DNA from: Sinomonas atrocyanea
GTDB lineage: Bacteria > Actinomycetota > Actinomycetes > Actinomycetales > Micrococcaceae
Length of the DNA: 64,000 bases
Reading direction: 5' to 3'
NCBI RefSeq assembly: GCF_030812675.1
Contig: NZ_JAUSTE010000001.1
Location: 496,001 to 560,000, forward strand
Position numbers and translations under genes: made by a program. The notes under the pieces are model-generated. The model was given only the letters and a program-made list of their open reading frames with translations, did not search any database and was not told the DNA's origin. Below are positions 1 to 8,318 of this stretch, piece after piece. Positions within the stretch are counted from its first letter, which is position 1, and every line of letters begins with the position of its first letter.

Positions 1-54
1 CTCAACGTTGGGAGATGACCCCGCAACGTTGGGAGATGACCCCTCAACGTCGGG
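1..54. repeat. Tandem 21-22 bp repeats at window edge
   Basis: Two nearly identical units (1-22 and 23-43) and a partial third (44-54) share the core AACGTTGGGAGATGACCCC. The array runs off the left edge, so its real length is unknown. It lies downstream of the minus-strand gene that ends at 86. The same core, with ACATGACCCCTCAAC, recurs as three in-frame 21-bp units inside treY (25714-25776), so this is probably a dispersed repeat family of this genome. Function is unknown. Confidence 0.75.
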
Positions 55-85
55 GCGGGGCGGAGGGGCCGGGGAGGGCCGGTGG

Positions 86-904
86 CTACTGGGCGCGCAT
101 GAACTCCTCGGCGGCGCGCACCTGCTCGTCGGTGGGGCGCATTCCGGTGTAGAGGACGAACTGCTCGAGCGCCTGGATCGTCATGACCTCGGCCCCCGAG
201 ATGACCATCTTCCCGGCGGCGCGACCGGCCTTGATGAGCGGCGTCTCCGCCGGGAGGGCCACGACGTCGAAGACGACGCGGGCCGCGTGGACCGCCGGCT
301 CCGGAAAAGCCAGCGCCTCGGCGTCCGGGCCGCCGGCCATGCCGATGGGGGTCACGTTGACGAGGACGTCGGCGGTGCGCTCCCCCAGCTCCGGGGCCCA
401 GGTGAAGCCGTACAGCTCGGCCAGCCCGCGGCCCGCGGCCTCGTTGCGGGCCACGATCGTCACGTCCGTGAAGCCGGCGTCCCGGAACGCCGCGGCGGTC
501 GCCTTCGCCATGCCGCCCGAGCCGCGCAGCAGGACCGACCAGGCCGGGTCCAGCCCGTTGCGCGCGATGAGCTGGGCAATCGCGGTGTAGTCGGTGTTGT
601 ACGCCGTGAGCACCCCGGAGTCGTTGACGATCGTGTTCACCGAGTCGATCGCTGCCGCGGACGGGTCCATCCGGTCCACGAGCGCGATCACGTCCTCCTT
701 GTACGGCATCGAGACGGCACAGCCACGGATGCCGAGCCCCCGCACCCCCGCGATGGCCTGCGCGAGGTCGGTCGGCGCGAACGCCTTGTAGATCCAGTTC
801 AGCCCGAGCGCGTCGTAGAGGTAGTTGTGGAAGCGCGTCCCGTTGTTGCTCGGCCTGGCCGAGAGCGAGATGCACAGCGTCATGTCTTTGTTGAGGATCG
901 GCAC
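86..904 (-). CDS. Shikimate dehydrogenase-like NAD(P)-dependent oxidoreductase
   Basis: The 272-residue protein has the length and two-domain layout of the AroE family, which reduces 3-dehydroshikimate to shikimate with NADPH. The likely catalytic pair is visible: Lys69 in MPYKED and Asp105 in NTDYTA. A nucleotide-binding glycine-rich turn, GSGGMAKA, lies at 128-135. The N-terminal substrate loop reads ARPSNNGTRFHN (17-28) instead of the usual HSxSPxxHN, so the substrate may be shikimate, quinate or an analogue; I therefore leave out the aroE symbol. It starts at ATG 904. It is transcribed towards the left edge, and a short repeat array follows it. The fold assignment is firm, the exact reaction is not. 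Confidence 0.85.
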   Translation of the reverse strand: MPILNKDMTLCISLSARPSNNGTRFHNYLYDALGLNWIYKAFAPTDLAQAIAGVRGLGIRGCAVSMPYKEDVIALVDRMDPSAAAIDSVNTIVNDSGVLTAYNTDYTAIAQLIARNGLDPAWSVLLRGSGGMAKATAAAFRDAGFTDVTIVARNEAAGRGLAELYGFTWAPELGERTADVLVNVTPIGMAGGPDAEALAFPEPAVHAARVVFDVVALPAETPLIKAGRAAGKMVISGAEVMTIQALEQFVLYTGMRPTDEQVRAAEEFMRAQ

Positions 905-955
905 GGCACAAGGCTAGTGCCGTGCCGACCCCCGCGCGCCCGGTGCGCGGCCAGA

Positions 956-1078
956 TCAGCCCTGGCGCGCCGTGAGCCGGGGATTCCGCTTGTTGATGAC
1001 GTACGTCCTGCCGCGGCGGCGCACCACCTGCGCCCCGGGGACCTTCTTCAGCGCACGCAGCGAGTTGCGGACCTTCAT
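956..1078 (-). CDS. rpmJ: 50S ribosomal protein L36, type B (zinc-free form)
   Basis: A 40-residue basic protein that begins [12 protein letters not shown] and ends LTARQG matches the alternative (C-minus) form of bacterial L36. It has no cysteine, whereas the standard form carries a CxxC zinc ribbon. Such paralogues are known to replace the zinc-binding form in ribosomes when zinc is scarce and are usually under Zur control. Here the start codon is preceded by GGAAGGAGC (a good ribosome binding site), and a Zur-like palindrome lies 23 bp upstream of the ATG at 1101-1115. It stands alone, away from the main ribosomal protein operons, and is divergent from the AidB-like gene. The identification is very secure for so short a protein. 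Confidence 0.95.
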   Translation of the reverse strand: MKVRNSLRALKKVPGAQVVRRRGRTYVINKRNPRLTARQG

Positions 1079-1100
1079 GATGCTCCTTCCGATCATTTGA

Positions 1101-1115
1101 TGAGAGTCGTTGTCA
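1101..1115. promoter_or_regulatory. Candidate Zur operator for rpmJ
   Basis: The 15-bp sequence TGAGAGTCGTTGTCA is an imperfect palindrome; read on the minus strand it is TGACAACGACTCTCA, close to the Zur boxes described in actinobacteria (TGA-rich half sites around a central AACGA/TCATT core). It sits directly upstream of the cysteine-free L36 gene and inside the 83-bp gap shared with the divergent AidB-like gene. The match was judged by eye. Confidence 0.6.
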
Positions 1116-1161
1116 ATAACGGACTCTGGTCCCCGGACATTCCCCGGTGTGCAATGGGAGG

Positions 1162-2871
1162 ATGGAGCACACCGACGGGGGCGCGGACGGCGCCAACCAG
1201 CCGCCCCCGCGGGTCGGGGTCGACGAGTTCTCCGCCAATGCCGCGCTCGTCGACGGCGTCCGCCGCTTCGGCGCGAGCTGGGCCTCGGGCGAGCTGGCCG
1301 CGGTGGGGCGGCTCGTCGGGTCCGGGCAGTTCGCCGAGAACGCGCGCCTGGCCAACGCGTGCCCGCCCGTGCTCCACGCCCTCGACCGCTACGGTGCGCG
1401 CCGGGACGAGGTCGAGTACCACCCCGCCTACCACCACGTCCTCGCCGCCGCGGTAGCCCACGGAGCGCACACCGCCGCATGGGCCGACCCGCGCCCCGGC
1501 GCCCACGTGGCCCGGGCCGCGGCGTTCATGCTGTTCGCCCAGGTCGAGCCGGGCCATGCCTGCCCGGTCTCGATGACCCACGCGGCCGTGCCCGCCCTGT
1601 CGCGGCAGGCCGACGTCGCCCGCCTCTGGCTCCCCCGCCTCTACGGCGACGGCTACGACCCGCGCCTGGTCTCCGCCGGGCGCAAGCCGGGAGCGCTCGT
1701 GGGGATGGCGATGACGGAGCGGCAGGGAGGCTCGGACGTGCGCGCCATCACCACCGCGGCGCGCGACGCCGGTGACGGCACCGCGCTGCTCACCGGGGCC
1801 AAGTGGTTCTGCTCCGCCCCCATGAGCGACGCGTTCGTCGTGCTCGCCCGGGAGCCCGAGGGCATCTCCTGCTACCTCGTCCCGCGCGTGCTCGAGGACG
1901 GCACGCGGAACCCGTTCCGGCTCGTGCGCCTGAAGTCCAAGCTCGGCAACCGGGCCAACGCCTCTGCGGAGGTCGAGCTCGAGGACACGCTCGGCTGGCG
2001 GGTCGGCGAGCCCGGACGTGGCGTGCGGACCATCCTCGAGATGGTCCACGAGACCCGCCTCGACTGCATCCTCGGCACGGCCGCGGGCATGCGGCAGGCC
2101 GTCGCCGAGGCGCTCTGGCACGCACGGCACCGGCGGGCGTTCGGCCGCCGCCTCGTCGACCAGCCCGCGATGGCGGCCGTCCTCGCCGACCTCGCGCTCG
2201 AGTACGAGGCCGCGGTGGCGCTGGGGCTGCGGCTCGCGGCCGCGGACGACGCCGTGTGGTCGCCGCCGGCGCGGCCGGGCGCCGCCGCGGGGGACGCGCC
2301 GTCGTCCGTCCCGAGCCCGGCAGCCTCCGAAGGCGCGGGGCGCGAGCGGGCGTTCGCCCGGATCGCGACCGCGATCGGCAAGTACTGGGTGTGCCAGCGC
2401 GGGCCGGCACACGCCGCCGAGGCCCTCGAATGCCTCGGCGGCAACGGGTACACCGAGGACTTCCCGCTGGCCATGCGGTACCGGGAGCAGCCGGTCATGG
2501 CGATCTGGGAGGGATCGGGGAACGTCGTGGCGCTCGACGTGCTGCGCGCCCTCCAGCGCGAGCCCGACTCGGCCGAGGCGCTCGCCGAGGAGCTCGAGCT
2601 CCACCGCGGCGCCCACGCCGCCCTGGACGCCCACCTCGAGCAGGCCCTCGCCCTCATGGCCGACGCCGCGCGCGAGCCCGCGGAGGCGGAGGCGTGGGCG
2701 CGGCGGCTGGCCGAGACGCTCGCGCTGGCCCTCCAGGCGACCCTCCTGCTCGACGGCGAGCCCGCCGTGGCCGAGGCCTTCATCGCCGCGCGGCTGGGGT
2801 CCGGACGCGGACTCGGATACGGCTGCCTGCCCGATGCGGCAAGGACGGACGCCATCCTCGCCCGGGCCTGA
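1162..2871 (+). CDS. aidB: AidB-type acyl-CoA dehydrogenase family flavoprotein
   Basis: The 569-residue protein follows E. coli AidB along its length. Signature segments are [10 protein letters not shown] (about 184-193), [10 protein letters not shown], ERxKxKLGNRxNAS-like [12 protein letters not shown] and the C-terminal LGGNGYTED...IWEGSGN that contacts FAD. AidB is an FAD- and DNA-binding protein of the adaptive response to alkylation; the enzymatic substrate is unresolved. Compared with AidB there is a Pro/Ala-rich insertion near residues 370-395. Two starts are possible: ATG at 1162, directly behind GGGAGG, or GTG at 1147; neither has ideal spacing. The gene shares its upstream region with the Zur-box rpmJ gene. 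Family assignment is strong, physiological role is inferred. Confidence 0.88.
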   Translation: MEHTDGGADGANQPPPRVGVDEFSANAALVDGVRRFGASWASGELAAVGRLVGSGQFAENARLANACPPVLHALDRYGARRDEVEYHPAYHHVLAAAVAHGAHTAAWADPRPGAHVARAAAFMLFAQVEPGHACPVSMTHAAVPALSRQADVARLWLPRLYGDGYDPRLVSAGRKPGALVGMAMTERQGGSDVRAITTAARDAGDGTALLTGAKWFCSAPMSDAFVVLAREPEGISCYLVPRVLEDGTRNPFRLVRLKSKLGNRANASAEVELEDTLGWRVGEPGRGVRTILEMVHETRLDCILGTAAGMRQAVAEALWHARHRRAFGRRLVDQPAMAAVLADLALEYEAAVALGLRLAAADDAVWSPPARPGAAAGDAPSSVPSPAASEGAGRERAFARIATAIGKYWVCQRGPAHAAEALECLGGNGYTEDFPLAMRYREQPVMAIWEGSGNVVALDVLRALQREPDSAEALAEELELHRGAHAALDAHLEQALALMADAAREPAEAEAWARRLAETLALALQATLLLDGEPAVAEAFIAARLGSGRGLGYGCLPDAARTDAILARA

Positions 2872-2878
2872 CGCCCCG

Positions 2879-2884
2879 TAGACT
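2879..2884 (+). promoter_or_regulatory. Candidate -10 box of the glutamate-cysteine ligase gene
   Basis: TAGACT fits the TANNNT -10 motif that precedes many genes in this window. It lies eight bases after the aidB stop and would place transcription start near 2891, giving a leader of about 50 nt before the inferred CTG start at 2942. No clear -35 box was recognised. Confidence 0.4.
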
Positions 2885-2941
2885 TGGACCACTTGTGCAC
2901 AGCCAGCCGGCGCCGCCGGCCTCACCCCCGGGGGTCCCACA

Positions 2942-4084
2942 CTGGAGATCGACTTCGCGCCGTCCGAGCAGTCCACCATCGGACTCGAATGGGAGATGGC
3001 CCTCGTGGACAAGCACGGCGGCGAGCTGGTCTCCCTCGCGCCCCAGGTCCTCGAGCGGCTGACGGCCGAGCGGCCCGAGCTGTTCGGCGACACGCCGCGC
3101 ATCCACCAGGAGCTCCTGCTCAACACCGTTGAGCTCGTGACCGGCGTGCACAGCACGGTCGGGGACGCCGTGGCGGACCTGGGCGAGTCGCTCGCGGCGG
3201 TGCGGAGCATCACGGACCGGGTCGGGGTCGAGCTGTTCTCCGCCGGGAGCCACCCGTTCAGCCAGCCGCGGCTCCAGCCGGTCACGGACAAGGAGCGCTA
3301 CGCCAAGCTGATCGACCGCACGCAGTGGTGGGGGCGGCAGATGGTGATCTACGGGGTCCACGTGCACGTGGGCCTGGACCGGCGGGACAAGGCCATGCCC
3401 GTCCTCGACGCGCTCGTGAACTACTTCCCGCACTTCCAGGCGCTCTCGGCCTCGAGCCCCTTCTGGAGCGGCGAGGACACCGGGTACGCGTCGCAGCGCG
3501 CCCTCATGTTCCAGCAGCTGCCCACCGCGGGGCTGCCGTTCCAGTTCCCGGACTGGGCGGGGTTCGAGCACTACGTCGACGACATGCTCAAGACCGGCGT
3601 GATCGACCTGATCAGCGAGATCCGCTGGGACATCCGCCCCGTGCCGCGGCTCGGCACGATCGAGATGCGGGTCTGCGACGGGCTCTCCACCCTCGAGGAG
3701 ATCGGCGCCATCGGGGCGCTCACCCAGTGTCTGGTCGAGGAGGCCTCCCGGGCGCTGGACGCCGGCGAGCCGATCCCCACGATGCCGCCGTGGCACGTGC
3801 AGGAGAACAAGTGGCGCGCGGCGCGGTACGGGCTCGACGCGATCATCATCCTCGACGCCGAGGGCAACGAGCGGCTCGTGACGGAGCATCTGGCCGAGAC
3901 CCTCGACAGGCTCGGCCCCATCGCCGAGGACCTCGGCTGCGCCAAGGAGCTGCGCGGGATCGAGGGCATCATCACCCGGGGCGCCGGGTACCAGCGCCAG
4001 CGCCGGGTGGCGGAGGCCCACGGCGGGGACCTGCGCGCCGTGGTGCTCGAGGAGGCCCGGCTCATGCGCGAGGGCTACGCGTGA
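2942..4084 (+). CDS. Glutamate-cysteine ligase (GCS2/YbdK carboxylate-amine ligase family), probable CTG start
   Basis: The protein belongs to the GCS2 family, which joins the gamma-carboxyl of glutamate to an amine using ATP. The first ATG in frame is at 2996, but it would remove the N-terminal IGLEWEMALVD strand with its catalytic Glu16 and Glu18. Reading upstream, the frame stays open to a TAG at 2879 and contains no ATG, GTG or TTG. A CTG at 2942 with GGGGG seven bases before it gives a protein beginning MEIDFAPSEQS, as in related actinobacterial proteins, and a normal length of 380 residues. Other family motifs are GSHPFSQP and GVHVHVG (the HVHVG strand). The next gene overlaps its stop. 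Product could be gamma-glutamylcysteine (glutathione- or ergothioneine-like use) or another gamma-glutamyl amide. Confidence 0.8.
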   Translation: MEIDFAPSEQSTIGLEWEMALVDKHGGELVSLAPQVLERLTAERPELFGDTPRIHQELLLNTVELVTGVHSTVGDAVADLGESLAAVRSITDRVGVELFSAGSHPFSQPRLQPVTDKERYAKLIDRTQWWGRQMVIYGVHVHVGLDRRDKAMPVLDALVNYFPHFQALSASSPFWSGEDTGYASQRALMFQQLPTAGLPFQFPDWAGFEHYVDDMLKTGVIDLISEIRWDIRPVPRLGTIEMRVCDGLSTLEEIGAIGALTQCLVEEASRALDAGEPIPTMPPWHVQENKWRAARYGLDAIIILDAEGNERLVTEHLAETLDRLGPIAEDLGCAKELRGIEGIITRGAGYQRQRRVAEAHGGDLRAVVLEEARLMREGYA

Positions 4085-4251
4085 GCGACCGCCCGCAGCG
4101 CCGCTCCCCTGCGCGGATCCTCGTCCTGCTCGTGATCGTCGTCGGCGTGCTGGCCGCGACCTCGCACGGGCAGGCGGCCCTGTGGGTCGCGGCGGCGGCT
4201 GCCGTGTACGCGCTCGTGGAGGGACTGGTGGCCTGGAGCGCGCGCCGGTAG
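4081..4251 (+). CDS. Small membrane protein
   Basis: A 56-residue open frame starts at GTG 4081, which overlaps the stop of the ligase gene in GTGA, so it is probably translationally coupled. After a basic N-terminus (SDRPQRRSPAR) come two hydrophobic segments, about residues 13-26 and 32-50, and a basic C-terminal end (WSARR), giving a short hairpin in the membrane. I do not recognise a family. The coding potential rests on position, coupling and the clean topology only. Confidence 0.6.
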   Translation: MSDRPQRRSPARILVLLVIVVGVLAATSHGQAALWVAAAAAVYALVEGLVAWSARR

Positions 4252-4278
4252 CGGGCAGCCGGGACGAAACTGCATCAC

Positions 4279-5185
4279 TCAGGCCGCGCGGGCTGGCCGG
4301 CGCCCTTTCGCAGCTGAGTTGTGCACTTCGAGACGCGCATCGACCGCCGAGACGACCTCTCCGATCCACGGCCGGGCGTACATGACGTGCTCCCAGCTGA
4401 ATCTGAGCACCGTGCAGCCGGCCCGGACCAGTTCGTTGTAGCGCGTGCAGTCACGGTGCAGGCTCTCGCGGCCGCCGTGCCACTCGAAGCTGTCCGCCTC
4501 CGCTACGAGTTTGAGCTTCTTGGCCAGGTCCACTCTGCACATGCCCGCGGCGGTCCTGATCCAGACCTGGGGCTCCATCGTGACGCCGGCCTCGAGGCAG
4601 GCCGCCCGGAGCCCGGATTCGAAGGGGTTCGCGGCCCGGGCGTCCATGTGGTCGAGGACCCGCTGCTGCGACGCGCGGTTTCGCCCCACCCACCGCCGGG
4701 AAGCATCGCGCAGCTCGTGCTCCGTGACGCCCCCGCTGCGGAGCGCAGAGTCGGCGATGGCAAGGGCCTCGGCGAAGGGCAGGGCGGCCGCGCAGTCGAG
4801 CACCGTGCGGACGAGCGACGTGGCCCGCACCGCCCCCCTCCCCACGAGGTCACCCGCTGGCAGGTGGCGCGTCACCACCGCAGTGCCCGTCGCAGGACGC
4901 GCCCCGGGCCCCGCGCGCCACCGCGAGCTCGACCCGAGCTGGCCGGTGGAGCACTCCCAGGCCATGGGCCAGTGCGGCCGTCCGCCCGAACAGGGCCCCT
5001 CTCGCCTCGAGGGCCTTCTTCTCGGATGCCCCGAGCAGGCCGAGGGCATAGAGCCCCTGAGACGGCCGCACGACGCTCCCGGCCTGGACCGCTGAGCGCA
5101 GCTGGCGGGTCGAGAAGTGCTCCTGGAGTTGGGCCGCGCGTGCGCTGCCTCCCATGGCTGCCAAGAACTCTGCAAGTCGATCCAT
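4279..5185 (-). pseudogene. Frameshifted AbiEi-like/DUF559 protein
   Basis: Two reading frames together make one protein of about 300 residues. The N-terminal part (from ATG 5185, MDRLAEFLAAMGGSARAAQL) is the winged-helix-like start seen in AbiEi-type proteins and stays meaningful to about VELAVARGARG. The rest continues in another frame from about RPATGTAVVTRHLP to the stop at 4279 and carries the DUF559 (very-short-patch-repair-like) end with EADSFEWHGG and LRFSWEHVMYARP. One extra base in the GC-rich stretch at about 4898-4906 explains the break. Either the gene is inactivated or the base is an assembly error. A second, intact member lies at 14040-15032. Confidence 0.72.
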
Positions 5186-5360
5186 GCAGGCATCCTCCCG
5201 ACGGAGGGCGCGCCGGGGACGCGGTGCCGGCTGTTCGTGGAAAACCTGAGCCCTCGCGCCGGGCCCGGAGCGACCGAAACTCCATCACCGGGACGCCAGC
5301 AGGGCCCCAGAGCGGCTCTTCCACTCCGGACTGATGCAGTTTCGGACGCCGGCCCGCGGC

Positions 5361-6443
5361 CTAGCGCGCGACGACCGTGGTGACCGGCAGCGAGGACTCG
5401 GGGGCGACCTCGAGCCCGCTGGGCTCCCCGCCGTCCATGATCACCCGCGCCGCGAGGGCCGCGACCATGGCGCCGTTGTCCGTGCACAGGGAGAACCGGG
5501 GCACGGCCAGGGAGATCCCGGCCGCCTCGCACCGCTGCCGAGTGAGCTCGCGCAGCCGCGAGTTGGCGGCCACGCCCCCGCCGAGCAGCAGGTTCTGGAT
5601 GCCCTGCTCGCGGCAGGCCAGGATCGCCTTGGAGGTGATGACGTCCACCACGGCCTCCTGGAACGACGCCGCGATGTCCGCGACCGGCACCGGCTCCCCG
5701 GCCGCCTCGAACTGCTCGACGCACCGAGCCACCGCGGTCTTGAGCCCGGAGAACGACCAGTCGTAGCGGTGGGGGCCCGGCTCCTCGGCGGTGCCCATGT
5801 ACTTGGGCTGCGTGAGCCCGCGCGGGAAGCGGATGGCCTTGCGGTTCCCCTCGCGCGCGAGCCTGTCGATCACGGGGCCGCCCGGGTAGCCGAGGCCCAG
5901 CAGCCGTGCGACCTTGTCGTAGGCCTCGCCGGCGGCATCGTCGATCGTCGAGCCGAGCAGCTCCACGTCACCCGCGATGTTGCGCACCCGCAGCACCTCG
6001 GTGTGGCCGCCCGAGACGAGCAGGGCGCCGAGGTGCGGGGGCAGCTCACCCTCGTAGACGCCGTCGTCGAGCAGCCCCACGCCCACGTGCGCCACGAGGT
6101 GGTTCACGGCATAGAGGGGCTTGCCGGTCGCGACGGCGAGGGCCTTCGCGCCGCAGACCCCCACCATCAGCGCGCCGGCGAGGCCGGGGCCGGTGGTGAC
6201 GGCGAGCGCGTCGACGTCCTGGAGGGTCACGCCGGCAGTGTCGAGGGCCTCGCGGAGGGTGGGGACCAGGGCATCGAGGTGGGCGCGGGAGGCGATCTCG
6301 GGGATCACCCCGCCGAAGCGGACGTGCTCGTCCATCGAGGAGGAGACGGTGTTGGCGAGCAGCGTGGTGCCGCGCACGATCCCCACCCCGGTCTCGTCGC
6401 ACGAGGACTCGATGCCCAGGACGAGTGGCTCCTGGCGGTTCAT
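5361..6443 (-). CDS. tsaD: tRNA N6-threonylcarbamoyladenosine transferase TsaD
   Basis: TsaD moves the threonylcarbamoyl group from threonylcarbamoyl-AMP to A37 of tRNAs that read ANN codons, in a complex with TsaB and TsaE. The 360-residue protein shows the ASKHA-type start GIESSCDET (10-18) and the metal-binding pair His115 and His119 in NHLVAHV; the C-terminal [10 protein letters not shown] motif is also present. The ATG at 6443 overlaps the stop of rimI in ATGA. It is the last gene of the operon alr-tsaE-tsaB-rimI-tsaD, so its supply is tied to the same transcript as its partners. The other pathway enzyme, TsaC, is not in the window. Confidence 0.97.
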   Translation of the reverse strand: MNRQEPLVLGIESSCDETGVGIVRGTTLLANTVSSSMDEHVRFGGVIPEIASRAHLDALVPTLREALDTAGVTLQDVDALAVTTGPGLAGALMVGVCGAKALAVATGKPLYAVNHLVAHVGVGLLDDGVYEGELPPHLGALLVSGGHTEVLRVRNIAGDVELLGSTIDDAAGEAYDKVARLLGLGYPGGPVIDRLAREGNRKAIRFPRGLTQPKYMGTAEEPGPHRYDWSFSGLKTAVARCVEQFEAAGEPVPVADIAASFQEAVVDVITSKAILACREQGIQNLLLGGGVAANSRLRELTRQRCEAAGISLAVPRFSLCTDNGAMVAALAARVIMDGGEPSGLEVAPESSLPVTTVVAR

Positions 6444-6967
6444 TCCGTCTCCCCTCCCGCCGGTGCGGCCGGTTCGCCGGCCCGCAGCGGCAGCTGCATG
6501 ATGAGCGCGTCGGCGCCGTCGCGGTAGTAGCGTCGGCGCAGGTGGATCTGGGCGAAGCCGAAGCGGCGGTAGAGGGCCTGCGCGCGGGGGTTGTCCGCGC
6601 GGACCTCGAGCAGCACGTCCTCCGCGCCTCGCCGCCGGGCCTCGGCGATGAGCTCGGCGAGGACGGCGGACCCGATCCCGCGGCCCTCCCGCTCGGGCAC
6701 CACGGCGATGGTCTGGACGTCCGCGATCGGCTGGACGCACAGGAGCCCGGCGTAGGCGACGATCCGGTTCCCCTCGGGCCCGGCTTCCTCGGCGACGTAG
6801 TAGCGGCGGGTCTCGGGCTGGCTGAGCTCGTCGCGGAACATCTGCTCGGGCCACGCGTCGACCGGGAACAGGGCCCGCTCGAGGGCGTGGACGGCGGGCA
6901 CGTCGGCGTCCGTCATGTCGCGGAGCACGACGCCGGCAGGCAGCCGGGCGGGCACCTCGCCGTTCAC
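6440..6967 (-). CDS. rimI: Ribosomal protein S18-alanine N-acetyltransferase RimI
   Basis: A 175-residue GNAT acetyltransferase. The acetyl-CoA site is [19 protein letters not shown] (the R/Q-x-x-G-x-G/A motif), followed by [19 protein letters not shown], the strand-helix typical of RimI. The family acetylates the N-terminus of ribosomal protein S18 and is regularly found between tsaB and tsaD. The start is GTG 6967, overlapping the tsaB stop in GTGA; its own stop overlaps tsaD in ATGA. Substrate is inferred from family and position. Confidence 0.93.
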   Translation of the reverse strand: MNGEVPARLPAGVVLRDMTDADVPAVHALERALFPVDAWPEQMFRDELSQPETRRYYVAEEAGPEGNRIVAYAGLLCVQPIADVQTIAVVPEREGRGIGSAVLAELIAEARRRGAEDVLLEVRADNPRAQALYRRFGFAQIHLRRRYYRDGADALIMQLPLRAGEPAAPAGGETE

Positions 6968-7659
6968 AGGGCTCGCTTCCGGGGGCCGGGGACCTGGGCG
7001 TCGGACTCGCGCAGGTACAGCGGCGTGGTGTCCAGCAGGGGCGCGCCGGCGGCGAGGCGGGCGGCCGCGACGAGCCCGAGCGAGGCCGCAGTGGGCTGGG
7101 CCTGGTCGAAGGCCTCGTCGACGGATGCCCCGGCATCCTCGAGCTGCCACCGGTAGAGGCCGGCTCCGGCGCCGTACGCGGGGAGGCTGGGAAGCTGCTG
7201 GGGCGCGGTGACGTGCGGGCCGTCCACGAGGGTGCCGTCGGAGGCGTACCGGGCCCAGTAGAGCTCGCGGCGCCGGGCGTCGATCGCTACCGTGAACCCG
7301 TCCGCCGGGGCGCCCGCCTGGACGGCGTCCCAAGCGAGGGCGTCCAGGCTCATGACCCCGTCCAGCGGCACGTCCCAGGCGAACGCGAGCGCGCGGGCCG
7401 TCGCGATGCCCGAGCGGAGCCCGGTGAACGGTCCGGGCCCGACCCCCACCACGATCCGGGCGATGTCCGCCCCGGCGAGCTCCTGCTCGGCCAGCAGCGC
7501 GCGGACGCCGGGGGCGAGGACCTCGGCGTGGGAGCGGGTGTCCTCGGTGGCGAAGGAGGCCAGCACCGCGGCGCCGGCGGCCTCGGGGGCGAGGGGCTCG
7601 TGGCAGCGGATGAGCGCGGCGGAGGCGACCGCCGAGGTGTCGATGGCGAGGATGATCAC
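6964..7659 (-). CDS. tsaB: tRNA threonylcarbamoyladenosine biosynthesis protein TsaB
   Basis: TsaB is the non-catalytic partner that dimerises with TsaD and supports t6A formation. The 231-residue protein begins [16 protein letters not shown] and has the hallmark [13 protein letters not shown] at 72-84; the C-terminal part after residue 120 is shorter and more variable, as usual. The start is GTG 7659, overlapping the tsaE stop in GTGA. Chosen over longer frames because the N-terminal beta strand with DTS must be at the very start. Confidence 0.95.
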   Translation of the reverse strand: MIILAIDTSAVASAALIRCHEPLAPEAAGAAVLASFATEDTRSHAEVLAPGVRALLAEQELAGADIARIVVGVGPGPFTGLRSGIATARALAFAWDVPLDGVMSLDALAWDAVQAGAPADGFTVAIDARRRELYWARYASDGTLVDGPHVTAPQQLPSLPAYGAGAGLYRWQLEDAGASVDEAFDQAQPTAASLGLVAAARLAAGAPLLDTTPLYLRESDAQVPGPRKRAL

Positions 7660-8318
7660 CGGTCCCCCTCCGTCGTGTCGGTCCCTGCCTGGCCGGCGGC
7701 ACCGAAGCCGGCGCCGAACTCGGCGGCGTCGAAGGCGGCGGGGTCCACGCGCTCGACGGCGGGCCAGTGCACGCCGGGGGGCTGTGACCACCGGGGGCCG
7801 TAGGCTCGGATCACGACGAGGCGGGGCTCGTCGTCGTCCTCGGCGTCGAAGTCGAGGGTGCGCGCGGCACCCGCGGCGGCCGCACCGGGCGCGGCGTGCG
7901 GCCGGCGCAGCTCGATGTCGAGGCGGCTGTCGGAGAGGTCCTCGACGAGCCCGCGGCCCCACTCGACGACGGTCACGGCGGAGTCGGCCCAGTTCTCGAG
8001 GTCCAGGTCGGTGACCTCGCCATGGCCGCTGAGCCGGTAGGCGTCGACGTGCACGAGGTCGGGGCCTCCCGGGCGGGGGCCGTGGATCAGGTTCGGGTGG
8101 ATCCGGACCAGAACGAACGTCGGGGAGATGATGCCCGGCCGGACGCCGAGGCCCTCGCCGAGCCCCTGGGTGAAGGTCGTCTTGCCGGCGCCCAGCTCGC
8201 CGGTGAGCACCACGAGGTCGCCCGCGCCGAGCACGCCGCCGAGGGCCGCCCCGAGGGCCTGGGTCTCCTCCGCGGAGGCCGGCGCGAACGCGGCCTCCCA
8301 CTCCGGAGCGCCGCTCAT
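7656..8318 (-). CDS. tsaE: tRNA threonylcarbamoyladenosine biosynthesis ATPase TsaE
   Basis: TsaE is the small ATPase that resets the TsaB-TsaD complex in the t6A cycle. The Walker A loop GELGAGKTTF is at 40-49, and HVDAYRL and VEWGRGL are the usual family segments in the middle. At 220 residues it is longer than the typical 150-170 because of an acidic and Ala/Gly-rich C-terminal tail after about residue 150, which looks lineage-specific. ATG 8318 overlaps the alr stop in ATGA. Confidence 0.94.
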   Translation of the reverse strand: MSGAPEWEAAFAPASAEETQALGAALGGVLGAGDLVVLTGELGAGKTTFTQGLGEGLGVRPGIISPTFVLVRIHPNLIHGPRPGGPDLVHVDAYRLSGHGEVTDLDLENWADSAVTVVEWGRGLVEDLSDSRLDIELRRPHAAPGAAAAGAARTLDFDAEDDDEPRLVVIRAYGPRWSQPPGVHWPAVERVDPAAFDAAEFGAGFGAAGQAGTDTTEGDR

